DNA from: Selaginella moellendorffii
Lineage: Eukaryota; Streptophyta; Lycopodiopsida; Selaginellales; Selaginellaceae
Assembly: GCF_000143415.4 (NCBI RefSeq)
Contig: NW_003314333.1
Coordinates: 759,207-806,296, forward strand
DNA length: 47,090 nt
Reading direction: 5' to 3'
A program made the translations under genes and the position numbers. The notes beneath the pieces are model-generated. The model saw nothing but the letters and a program-made list of their open reading frames with translations, was not told where the DNA came from and searched no databases. Below are positions 12,853-21,354 of this stretch, piece after piece. Every line of letters begins with the position of its first letter. Within the stretch, counting starts at the first letter, position 1.

Positions 12853-14271
12853 ATGGCGTCTCCTCCTCACTTCGTTGTAATTCCACTGCCCGTCTATGGC
12901 CACATCTTCCCGATGCTCCATCTCTCCGTGCAGCTCGCCTCCATTGGAAACAAGATCACATTCATCGCCAGCAGTAGGACCAAGACCACCACGCTCTCCA
13001 CCTTCGAATCCAGTCTATCCCAGATCCAAGACCCTCAAACAGTACGTACCAATCTCATCTTTGAGTTTCTCTCCGGCGACGAACTTCTCCAGCAAGGTGG
13101 CGAGCAAGGCTTCCGGGCCAGTCTCGACTGGATGGTCAGCCAGATCACTGCCGTGGACGAAGCAATCGAATCCTGTGTTAGCCGTCACGGTCCAGTTTCC
13201 TGTGTGATCCTCGACTTCATGGTTTTCTTCCTCAAGAACGCAGCGGCAGACAAGAGAAATGCCACCGTTGCGGCCTTGTGGACTGCTTCCGCCCCATGGA
13301 TGCTCCTTTCTTTGCAGATCCAAGCTTTGATCGACGGGGGATATGTTCCACTCACGCCTTCCAATGCTCTGTCCGTCGTCTCCGGCCTCACTGGAGTTCC
13401 ACCCTTGTGCAACTACAAAGACGTTCCGGTGTGCCTGCTCAAGCCGGCGACAGACCAGCAGATTGAGGAGATAGCAGTGGTCTCGAAGATGTTTTTGGAG
13501 GTGCCATGGCTGCTGGTGAACACGATCCCGGAGCTGGACAGTCGATCGCTGCGCTACGTCCGTGAGCTCGGAGTTAAGTCAGTCGCAATTGGTCCTCTGC
13601 TGCCACTCCCGGTGAAGGACTCTTGTAGAGCTCCAGACGATGTTCCGGTTCTCTCCTGGCTAGACCAGAAGCCACCCCAGTCTGTCGTCTTTATCTGCTT
13701 TGGAACGCTGGCGGAGAACACGCTGGAGCAGCTCCAAGAACTTGCGAGTGCGCTGGAGGAGCTGACGAACCAGAGTTTCCTGTGGGTGCTGCGACCGTCG
13801 CAGCAGTCGTGCCTGAGCGAGGATTTCAAGCGACGAACAGCTGCCAGAGGTAAGATCGTTCCCTGGTGCTCGCAGCTCCAAGTTCTCAGCCACCCTTCCA
13901 TCGGTGGATTCGTGACGCACTGCGGCTGGAACTCCATCCTTGAGAGCCTGAGTTGTGGCGTCCCAATGCTCGGCTGGCCGTGCCTTGGAGAGCAGAGTCT
14001 CAACTCCAAATACTTAGCGGATGTGTGGAAAGCCGGCACCAGAATTGTTCCTTACAATCCCGATGGCAGCAACAGGGTAGTGAACCGGTCCGAGGTATCG
14101 AAAGAAATCGCCCTTTTGATGACAGGCGAGGAAGGACAAGAGTTGAGGAATCGTGCTCGCGAGATTCAGAAGGCGAGTACGCGAGCCATGCAGTCGTCAG
14201 TCGATGAACTTCGGCGCTGGGTTGCTCAACTGTTCCATCAGGGAGAAGCTTCAGTGGAAGAACAAGTCTAA
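12853..14271 (+). CDS. Family-1 UDP-glycosyltransferase (UGT), intronless, complete
   Basis: Start ATG at 12853 is chosen because the product then begins MASPPHFVVIPLPVYGHIFP, the usual UGT N-terminus with the catalytic His (YGH, residue ~17). The upstream in-frame extension has no ATG. About 472 residues in one exon, typical family length. The C-terminal half holds the PSPG box: it opens at PWCSQLQVLSHPSIGGF, has the THCGWNS core, and continues through [13 protein letters not shown] to an E-Q near the end (GEQSLNSKY), which contacts the UDP-sugar. The last residue of the box being Q suggests glucose as donor, by family rule. The acceptor (a small phenolic, terpenoid or hormone) cannot be told from sequence. 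Cytosolic enzyme. It is followed 254 bp downstream by a decayed UGT in the same orientation, so this is a tandem UGT locus. Confidence 0.93.
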   Translation: MASPPHFVVIPLPVYGHIFPMLHLSVQLASIGNKITFIASSRTKTTTLSTFESSLSQIQDPQTVRTNLIFEFLSGDELLQQGGEQGFRASLDWMVSQITAVDEAIESCVSRHGPVSCVILDFMVFFLKNAAADKRNATVAALWTASAPWMLLSLQIQALIDGGYVPLTPSNALSVVSGLTGVPPLCNYKDVPVCLLKPATDQQIEEIAVVSKMFLEVPWLLVNTIPELDSRSLRYVRELGVKSVAIGPLLPLPVKDSCRAPDDVPVLSWLDQKPPQSVVFICFGTLAENTLEQLQELASALEELTNQSFLWVLRPSQQSCLSEDFKRRTAARGKIVPWCSQLQVLSHPSIGGFVTHCGWNSILESLSCGVPMLGWPCLGEQSLNSKYLADVWKAGTRIVPYNPDGSNRVVNRSEVSKEIALLMTGEEGQELRNRAREIQKASTRAMQSSVDELRRWVAQLFHQGEASVEEQV

Positions 14272-14525
14272 GCTTCGTGGCGCAGCTCGAGAAAAAAACA
14301 ATGTTGACAATTGATTCCTAGCCAACTTTTTCGGTAAAAGCCTCCAAACACGTCAGACAACGCATTTCTCTCCTCGAATAAATGTGGTTAGCCAAAGCAC
14401 ACCTACCAAAAAAAGAAGACTGAGGCGATCTCTACCAGCAAAGCACCACAAAAGAATGAAAACGATACCGAAAGAAGGCCAGCTGGTAAGTCGTGAGCCC
14501 GATGGTCGTCCTCTCATCGCATTCC

Positions 14526-15843
14526 ATGGCTTCTCCACACTTGGTTGTGGTTCCACTGCCGCTCTATGGCCACATCCCCAATGCTTCGATTGTCAGTCCA
14601 GCTCGCATCACTGCGAAACAAAATTACCTTCATCGCCAGCGGAAGAACACAGACTGCCACGCTCTCGGCATTCGACTCGAGCCTCTCCCACATCGATGAC
14701 GCCGAAACGCCGCGTAGCGGGCTTAGCTTTGAGTTCATTCCGATGAAGACGGCGTCGAGCTCGAGCAAGGCGGTGAGGAAGGAATCTGGGCCGTTTTGCG
14801 ATGGATGAGCGCGCAGCACGGTACCGTAGATCAAATAGTCGAGTCGTCCGTTAGCCGCCACGGCCAGATCTCCTGCGTGATCCTCGACTTCCTGGCTCTC
14901 CGTGGCTGACAAGCACAAGGCTTCCGTGGATTTGTTTTGGACGCCATCTCCGCCTTGGCTACTTCTCTCTCTCCAAGTGAAAGCTTTCGTGGACGGGGGC
15001 TATGCCATTCTCATGCCTTCCAATGCTCTCTCTACTGTCTCGGGCCTCACCGGAGTTCCAGCTCTGTGTAACTACATGGACGTTCCAACGAGCATGCTGA
15101 TCAGCAACTTGAAAGGGCTGGCACAGTACCTGATCGAGGTACCATGGGTGATCATGAACACGATCCCGGAGCTGGACTCTCAGTCTCTTGCTTGCATCCG
15201 CCAACTCGGAGTGAAGCTGGTCACACTCGGTCCTTCGCTGCCGATAGCTCCGGATGATCTTCCAATCATCACCCCTCTCGGTTCTTTACATCTGCTTTGG
15301 AACGGTGGCAGAGCACTCGGTGGAGCAGCTCCAAGAACTCGCCAGCTCACTGGAAGAGCTCGTCAGCAACCACCAGAATTTTTCTTCTTGTGGGCTTTGC
15401 GTCGATCCCAGCAGCCGAGCTTGAGCGAGGAGTTCCAGCGAAGAACTTCTGCGAGAGGTCTGGTCGTTCCTTGGTGCTCGCAGCTCCAGATTCTAAGCGT
15501 CCCTCGGTTGGTGGATTCGTCACGCACTGCGGCCTAGAGAGCTTGAGCTGTGGAGTTCCACTGGTCGGCTGGCCATCTATCGCGGAGCAAAGCCTCAATG
15601 CAAATGGATGTGTGGACGGTCGGCGCCAGGATCGTCCCTCGCAATCCCGATGCCAGCACCAGGCTTGTCGCTCGATCCGAAATATCCGACGCCATCGCCA
15701 CGGTGATGATCGCCGAGGAAGGGCGGGAGATGAGGAGCCGCCCTCGCGAGATCCCGAAGGCTGCCGATCAAGCAATGCGATCTTCCCTAGCCGAGGCAAG
15801 ACGCTGGGTGGAGAATTTCTCACCGTTAGAAGATGCTACCTAG
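14526..15843 (+). pseudogene. UDP-glycosyltransferase pseudogene, several frameshifts and deletions
   Basis: This reads as a broken copy of the intact UGT at 23588-25003, to which it is much closer than to its neighbour at 12853. The start MASPHLVVVPLPLYGHI is kept. Compared with the intact copy it has a 2-nt loss at about 14573, a 1-nt loss near 14741, an 11-nt loss near 14903, a missing stretch after SML near 15100, a larger deletion near 15270, and a 13-14 nt loss that cuts the THCGWNS core of the PSPG box near 15530. Frames switch at each site. No active enzyme can be made. The last segment (15550-15843) is open to a TAG at 15841, only 18 nt before the ATG of the next PPR gene. Confidence 0.92.
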
Positions 15844-15861
15844 GATTTAGGGTTCTTGGGA

Positions 15862-17691
15862 ATGAGAAGGGCGCCTATAGACGATATTCCCAGGACCGTG
15901 ACGGCGATCCTCAATCTCCTCCACAGCGGCCGGCCATGGAGCGCGATCGAGCCCGATCTCTCGCCATTCTCGGGCGCGTCCACCACGCCCAGGATCGTAG
16001 GTAGGGTCGTGAACAGCCTCAAGGACGCCAAGCTCGCCCTCGCCTTCTTCCGCTGGGCGCCAGCGAGCATTCCGGGGTTCTCCCACACCGCATTCTCCTG
16101 GAATTCGCTGCTCCAGGTGCTTGTGCGATGCAAGAAGCATCGCGAGGCGGGCGATCTCTTCCGCTCGGAGCTCCTCGCGAGCTGCGAGCCCGATGTGTGC
16201 TCCTACAACATCGTCATCTCTGGATTTTGCAATGCTGGCGATCTCCACGCGGCGCTTGAGCTCCTCGAGGAGATGAAGAGCGCCGGGTTCGCTCCAGATG
16301 CTTTCACGCACACGCCGATCATCACAGCCATGGCCAATGCCGGTGATTTGGATGGAGCCATGGATCACTTGAGGAGCATGGGATGCGATCCAAACGTGGT
16401 GACTTACACAGCGCTCATAGCAGCGTTTGCAAGAGCAAAGAAGCTCGAGGAGGCGATGAAGCTGCTCGAGGAGATGCGAGAGCGTGGCTGCCCTCCAAAC
16501 TTGGTGACATACAACGTCTTGGTGGACGCTCTCTGCAAGCTTTCCATGGTTGGAGCTGCCCAAGACGTGGTGAAGAAGATGATCGAGGGTGGCTTTGCTC
16601 CAAACGTGATGACCTTCAACTCTCTTGTGGATGGATTCTGCAAGAGAGGCAATGTTGACGATGCTCGCAAGCTCCTGGGGATCATGGTGGCCAAGGGAAT
16701 GAGGCCCAACGTCGTGACTTACAGCGCTCTCATCGATGGGCTTTGCAAGTCTCAAAAGTTTCTCGAGGCCAAGGAAGTCCTGGAGGAGATGAAGACCAGG
16801 GGTGTTACTCCCGACGCTTTCACTTACAGTGCCTTGATCCATGGACTGTGCAAGGCTGACAAGATCGAAGAAGCCGAGCAAATGCTCCGACGCATGGCTG
16901 GTTCCGGCTGCACTCCCGACGTGGTTGTCTACAGCAGCATCATCCACGCGTTTTGCAAGTCCGGGAAGTTACTCGAGGCACAGAAAACTCTCCAGGAGAT
17001 GCGAAAGCAGCGGAAATCTCCGGACGTGGTGACTTACAACACAGTGATTGACGGACTTTGCAAGCTAGGAAAGATCGCCGAGGCTCAAGTGATACTGGAA
17101 CAGATGCAAGAATCCGGGGACGTTCTACCGGACGTGGTGACTTACAGCACGGTCATCAACGGACTTTGCAAATCCGACATGCTTGTCGAGGCACAAAAGT
17201 TGCTGGACAGGATGTGTAAAGCTGGCTGCAACCCGGACGTTGTTACTTACACCACCATCATCGACGGGCTTTGCAAGTGTGGAAGATTGGAGGAGGCCGA
17301 GTATTTGCTCCAAGGGATGAAGAGAGCTGGCTGTGCTCCAAACGTTGTCACGTACACCACGCTCATCTCCGGCCTGTGCAAAGCTCGCAAAGTGGATGAA
17401 GCGGAACGAGTCATGGAGGAGATGAGAAACGCAGGCTGCCCTCCAAACCTGGTGACTTACAACACAATGGTGAATGGTTTGTGTGTGTCGGGACGGATCA
17501 AAGAAGCACAGCAGCTAGTCCAGAGGATGAAAGACGGTCGTGCGGAGTGCTCGCCCGACGCGGCCACTTACAGAACCATCGTCAATGCGCTCATGAGCTC
17601 CGACTTGGTCCAGGAAGCCGAGCAGCTGCTGGAGCAGATGAAGTCCACCACATCGAGCCAACAGGAACAAGGGTCTCTCACGCTTTTCTAA
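15862..17691 (+). CDS. P-class pentatricopeptide repeat protein, intronless
   Basis: First true ATG is at 15862. The product is about 609 residues. After ~65 N-terminal residues, which could include an organelle transit peptide though this is not clear-cut, an almost unbroken array of ~15 PPR motifs runs to the C-terminus. Nearly all are 35 residues with the VVTYNTLIDGLCK-type helix A. There are no L or S motifs and no E or DYW domain, so it is P-class: an RNA-binding protein probably acting in organelle RNA stability, splicing or translation. Residue pairs 5/35 can be read with the PPR code (see findings). It begins 18 nt after the stop of a UGT pseudogene, so its promoter or 5' UTR must lie inside that pseudogene. 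Confidence 0.92.
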   Translation: MRRAPIDDIPRTVTAILNLLHSGRPWSAIEPDLSPFSGASTTPRIVGRVVNSLKDAKLALAFFRWAPASIPGFSHTAFSWNSLLQVLVRCKKHREAGDLFRSELLASCEPDVCSYNIVISGFCNAGDLHAALELLEEMKSAGFAPDAFTHTPIITAMANAGDLDGAMDHLRSMGCDPNVVTYTALIAAFARAKKLEEAMKLLEEMRERGCPPNLVTYNVLVDALCKLSMVGAAQDVVKKMIEGGFAPNVMTFNSLVDGFCKRGNVDDARKLLGIMVAKGMRPNVVTYSALIDGLCKSQKFLEAKEVLEEMKTRGVTPDAFTYSALIHGLCKADKIEEAEQMLRRMAGSGCTPDVVVYSSIIHAFCKSGKLLEAQKTLQEMRKQRKSPDVVTYNTVIDGLCKLGKIAEAQVILEQMQESGDVLPDVVTYSTVINGLCKSDMLVEAQKLLDRMCKAGCNPDVVTYTTIIDGLCKCGRLEEAEYLLQGMKRAGCAPNVVTYTTLISGLCKARKVDEAERVMEEMRNAGCPPNLVTYNTMVNGLCVSGRIKEAQQLVQRMKDGRAECSPDAATYRTIVNALMSSDLVQEAEQLLEQMKSTTSSQQEQGSLTLF

Positions 17692-17861
17692 CTGGTGTGT
17701 AAGTTCTTTCATTCATAGTCTTTCTTTTTTTTCTCATTTGGTGCTGTTGGCTTTAGCAGGTTGATGCTGATCTTTCCAAGTTCATTGTTTTTGTTGCGAA
17801 GTTTATCAACCTCAGGCTTGAATTGATTTCCTTGATTCAACACTTGCGACGGGGAGGGTGT

Positions 17862-18440
17862 TAGATGCTCAGGTGGGAAGTCTTATAGTATTTGCTGAGA
17901 TTTGTCTTTCTAAGATTGTTTCAGAGTATCAAAATCGGCTCTACTGAAAAGTTCCTATACGTCAACACTCACGAGGGTTACCAACAGATCATTCAAATCA
18001 AGATCTAAAGGTAAGAGCTTTCCTCGTTGTCCCATTTTCTTATAAACTACGCAGGTCCACCACGGGAGATTGGAACTAGAACACTATCTTTACAAGCGTA
18101 CAAAGCTCTGGGATTCAATCCAAAGGATTAAATCCGTGCTGTGATCGTCGCTACTCCTCACATCAACATGATTCCGACGAGCTCCAAACAACGTTGTCCA
18201 ATGCGGCTCCACTCCAAAATCCCCGATCATGGACAAGAAACACGATGTCTCACCAGCTTCCCGGCCTGGCTCAGCGCGCTCAAAACCAGCACGAATATAG
18301 CCTCACCTATCTCGTCCAGCAGCTTCATCTCATCGAAGAGATTCATCACTGCAACCCATCGGCAAATCCAGCAAGAAGCGAGGTCCACGCCACGAGATTT
18401 CTCTCAGGCGTTCTATCGAAGATCTTCTTTGATTTTGCAG
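17862..18440. repeat. Segmental duplication, copy 1 (partner at about 21090-21835)
   Basis: Shared stretches include GGGAAGTCTTAT, TTTCTAAGATTGT, a run around ATACGTCAACACTCAC, TCTGGGATTCAATCCAAA, ATTCCGACGAGCTCCAAACA and the whole C-terminal coding part of the minus-strand PPR gene. Both copies have the same orientation and about 3.2-3.4 kb separates them. Copy 1 lacks ~100 bp present in copy 2 (around 21480-21580) and carries many substitutions, so it is the decayed one. Confidence 0.8.
18088..18440 (-). pseudogene. Truncated PPR gene fragment (3' end copy)
   Basis: Minus-strand reading gives pieces of the last PPR motifs of the gene at 21355-23535, e.g. the region coding NLVAW then SLLAGFADG and the FLSMVGDFGVEP helix region. 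It is interrupted by an internal deletion and stops. It keeps only the final one to three motifs. It begins abruptly at about 18440, right next to the end of another decayed gene, so a recombination breakpoint probably lies there. Confidence 0.75.
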
Positions 18441-18476
18441 TAAAAAATTTAGGACCACAATAGTCGAGAAATATGC

Positions 18477-19069
18477 CTACAAGCTTGTCTTCTTTAGGAA
18501 CTTCGCGTTTTCGTTCTCCAGATCCTGTTAGATTACAAAGATTAGAAAACGAAGGCACGGAGGCTTTAGAAAACACAAATCAAAAGTACCAGATACTCGC
18601 GAACGTTTGGCAGCTTTTCTCCCGTCAATTTCAGGACCTCCAAATCCGATATGTTCTGGCCTTCTTCGTGAGTCAGCTGTTCTCCCTCGGCAGCTTTGCC
18701 TACAGTGTCCACAAGCCTGAATTCAAAGGTAGAAGTTATTTTTCCTTTTTCTTCCAGCGCTTGCCTGTGTCCATGCAAAGAATTCGGCCACCATTTCCAA
18801 TTCTCATCGATCGTCACGGGCTTAGATATCTCTGACCAAGAAAACTTACCTTCTCATAAGTAGTCCAAGAATCCGATGGATTATACTCCTCTCCAGAAGG
18901 ATTGATGTTGTGATCGATAATCGAAATTTTCTGGTATCAATCACGGTACTGGTAGGACTGCGACCGCATTAGAAATCTGTGCCGGGGATGCTGATCCCGC
19001 TTCGGATGGTCGGGGCGATCTTTCATCCCCGATGCCGTGTACTTCTGATTCATTACGACCATACACAGG
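18477..19069 (-). pseudogene. Decayed multi-exon gene, unknown family, C-terminal exons with one in-frame TGA
   Basis: Three exons read consistently on the minus strand: about 19069-18850 (acceptor ctctcag), 18820-18590 (exactly 77 codons) and 18524-18477 (16 codons with TAG). Introns have clean GT/AG borders (gtaagt...ctaag; gtactt...aacag) and keep phase. Recognisable pieces are DENWKWWPNSLHGHRQALEE, ITSTFEFRLVDTVGKAAEG, LEVLKLTGEKLPNVREYL and a last exon DLENENAKFLKKTSL. In the first of these exons a TGA at 18937-18939 interrupts an otherwise open frame, and no start could be found. I do not recognise the family. It is either a recent pseudogene, or the TGA belongs to an intron I have not resolved. 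Confidence 0.5.
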
Positions 19070-19598
19070 CTGAGAGAGTCAAACACACACAGCTTGAACG
19101 CAGTAATAAGAAGTCGAGATTGCATAAAGTTCTTCCCCAACTATAGCCCTCCTATTTTTGTTGCATTTTAATCTAGAATTTTTCACTCATGCTTGAGTTT
19201 CTTTTGTGCTCTACGAGCTTGTATAGATTCGAGGGCCTAGAGAGCTCTTAATCTTTCTTCCTCAAAGTTTGATCTCAACTTTCACAAGGCTTTCTCATAG
19301 GGTTTTTCCTTGATTGATCCCCAAGTTATTGACCATGTGGAGCAATTGTACTCGTATATTACATCCTGGATTCTCTCATCCTAGTCTCTCTTATTTGATT
19401 TCATTATCTTCTTGAAAATTCCTTGCAAGGTTTAATTTGTTAATAGTATGGTTTGGATAAAATCCTGAAATAAAATGTTGATGGTGTTATTTAGAAAGAA
19501 TTTATGACAAGTTCACAAAGTAAACCTTATATTATGATAATTGTTTTATATAAGAATTTTGTTATGTTCTTTGTTGTATTAACTAAGCTTTTATATGC

Positions 19599-20268
19599 TT
19601 ATTTCTTTTGTTGGTTTTTGTGAGCAGGCTTACAAAGTCCAGTACAAATTGCTAAAAATGTTCCAACATCATTGTAATTCTTGTCTTTGTTTCTTTGGCA
19701 GAAATTTAAATCTTTAGTATGTGTCACATTCATGATAAAATTGGGCACAAATCTTTCCACAATGTGGGCCACTATAGGCCAGTTTATCTTTGGATTCATC
19801 ACACCTACTAGCATGTCGTCTTGTTTGAGTTTGTACCACAGCTAAATAGAATCTTTTATCCTTAAAACAAATTGCTTTATATGGTCTTTATTTGCATAGT
19901 GGCTCAGGAATTTGCAGTGCTCAGTAAATAATATATATCCCTGAGTCAATTCTTTTTGGTATTTGATTGAACATGAAATCAATTTGAATCAGGAAGCTCA
20001 TCCATGTTTTCACATGTGTTTTCTCTAATAGTGATCCTGCTTAATTGATTTGCTTGTTCATGTTGTTTACTAAACTTTTGAATGATCTCAAAGTTGAATT
20101 CTTGCAAGAGGAGGAACTATCATATAATTTTTCTGTTAGTTTGTTGAAGAGGTGGAATAAAGTTTTGTTATCCACCATGATCTTCACTTTGTTAGTTAGC
20201 AAATAGTGGTTCTTGGTAAAGAATCTCTTTATAACTTGTGAACAACCACAGTTCAATGGTGTTCCCAA
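19599..20268 (-). mobile_element. Eroded Ty3/gypsy-like retrotransposon piece (RNase H region)
   Basis: The minus-strand frame at 20041-20268 contains NHYLLTNKVKIMVDNKTLFHLFNKLT. This fits the RNase H region of Ty3/gypsy polyproteins, where FRHYLL-x-NK is followed by a V-D-[HN]-x-[AT]-L strand and a L-x-NK turn. Downstream on the same strand (19599-19814) another frame reads WPIVAHIVERFVPNFIMNVTH, probably part of the same element but not recognised. Stops and frameshifts lie between. No LTRs or integrase core were seen. The rest of 19141-21040 shows nothing codable, only AT-rich sequence and an imperfect ~120 bp tandem repeat at about 20350-20565. Confidence 0.45.
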
Positions 20269-20349
20269 GCCTTGTTGTTTCTATCTAAGTTTGTTTTAAA
20301 AATGTGAGTGTTTGTTGGGAGTTTGGAGAGCTTGGCCCAATTTTATGGG

Positions 20350-20565
20350 ATGTCTAGTGAGTGGCTTGCAATCAATTGTTAAAACACAATGGTCTTGAGC
20401 ATAGAGAAGTTGTTGGAGGATATCTCTAATGAGCTGGAGTAGTCAGAGAGGAGTTTGAATGCAAGCTGTGGTGAGTTAACGAGCCAGTTATTGGAACACA
20501 GTGGCCCCGAGCATGGAGGAATTACTAGAGGACACCTTCAGTGTGTTGAAGAGACTAAGAATGAT
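20350..20565. repeat. Imperfect ~120 bp tandem duplication
   Basis: Two diverged units can be aligned. Each has an AA-x-ACA-CA-TGG stretch, then GAGCAT-GAG-A and a GAGGA-A/C block (GGTCTTGAGCATAGAGAAGT against GGCCCCGAGCATGGAGGAAT). Divergence is high. No protein meaning was found. Confidence 0.4.
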
Positions 20566-21040
20566 TAAAGAGTCTGTCACTATGGGTAGGGAAATTTTAG
20601 AGTTGTTCGTGAACAGTTGTGAATCTCAAGTATCCTAAAAGTCCTAAGAGAGTTCTCTAATAGGTTGGATTGGAGTGACTGGGAGCTCCTGGTGCAAGAA
20701 AGAGCCCATCACCTTCTTGGGCAAGTTGGATTGGAGAATCTTGGTATACATTAAGAACAACTATAGACCAGTGGTGTTCCTAGGCATGTTTGAGAACAAA
20801 GTAGTGCATGAGAGAGACAGAGACCACAACTGCAAAGTTAGGAGTAAAAAAGATTCACTGGAGAATTTGTGCATGGCATCTCCTTGGTGCTGCAAGTTGG
20901 TGGGCAGCACTTCTACTGCAAGTAGGCCATTAGAGGTGCCTTCGGTGAGCTGAAGGAACTCAGGAGCGACAAGAAGAAAAAAGAAGAGGAGAACAGCTAG
21001 GCGGATTAAAACCAACTTGGACTGTTTGCATCCACAACCA

Positions 21041-21300
21041 AGGCACAAAAGTTGCTGGACAGGATGTGTAATGCAGGGAGGCTGATCTTTAGTTATGGGA
21101 AGTCTTATCGTATTTGCCAAAAGCTTTGGTTTTCTAAGATTGTATCAGAGTATTCTATTGAGAAGCTCCTATGCGTCAACACTCACTAACTCAAAATCAC
21201 GGGGCTATAGTATCAGAGATTTAATGACGATGGGCATCTTTCTCTCAAGAGCTTCCCTCTCCCATCTATACCTTTCATTTTTCTTATAAACCACGCAGGA
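21041..21300. repeat. Duplication junction: 31-bp piece of the plus-strand PPR gene joined to copied flank
   Basis: Positions 21041-21071 are identical to 31 bp inside the plus-strand PPR gene at 17189-17219 (core GCACAAAAGTTGCTGGACAG). Immediately after comes sequence related to the 3' flank of that gene (GCTGATCTTT, then GGGAAGTCTTAT and on). This looks like the stump of a second plus-strand PPR gene that lost its body, facing the intact minus-strand PPR gene. Confidence 0.7.
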
Positions 21301-21354
21301 CCACCACGGAGGTGACGGTGGATCTCCAAACTCTATTGGAACTACGTACGCTTC

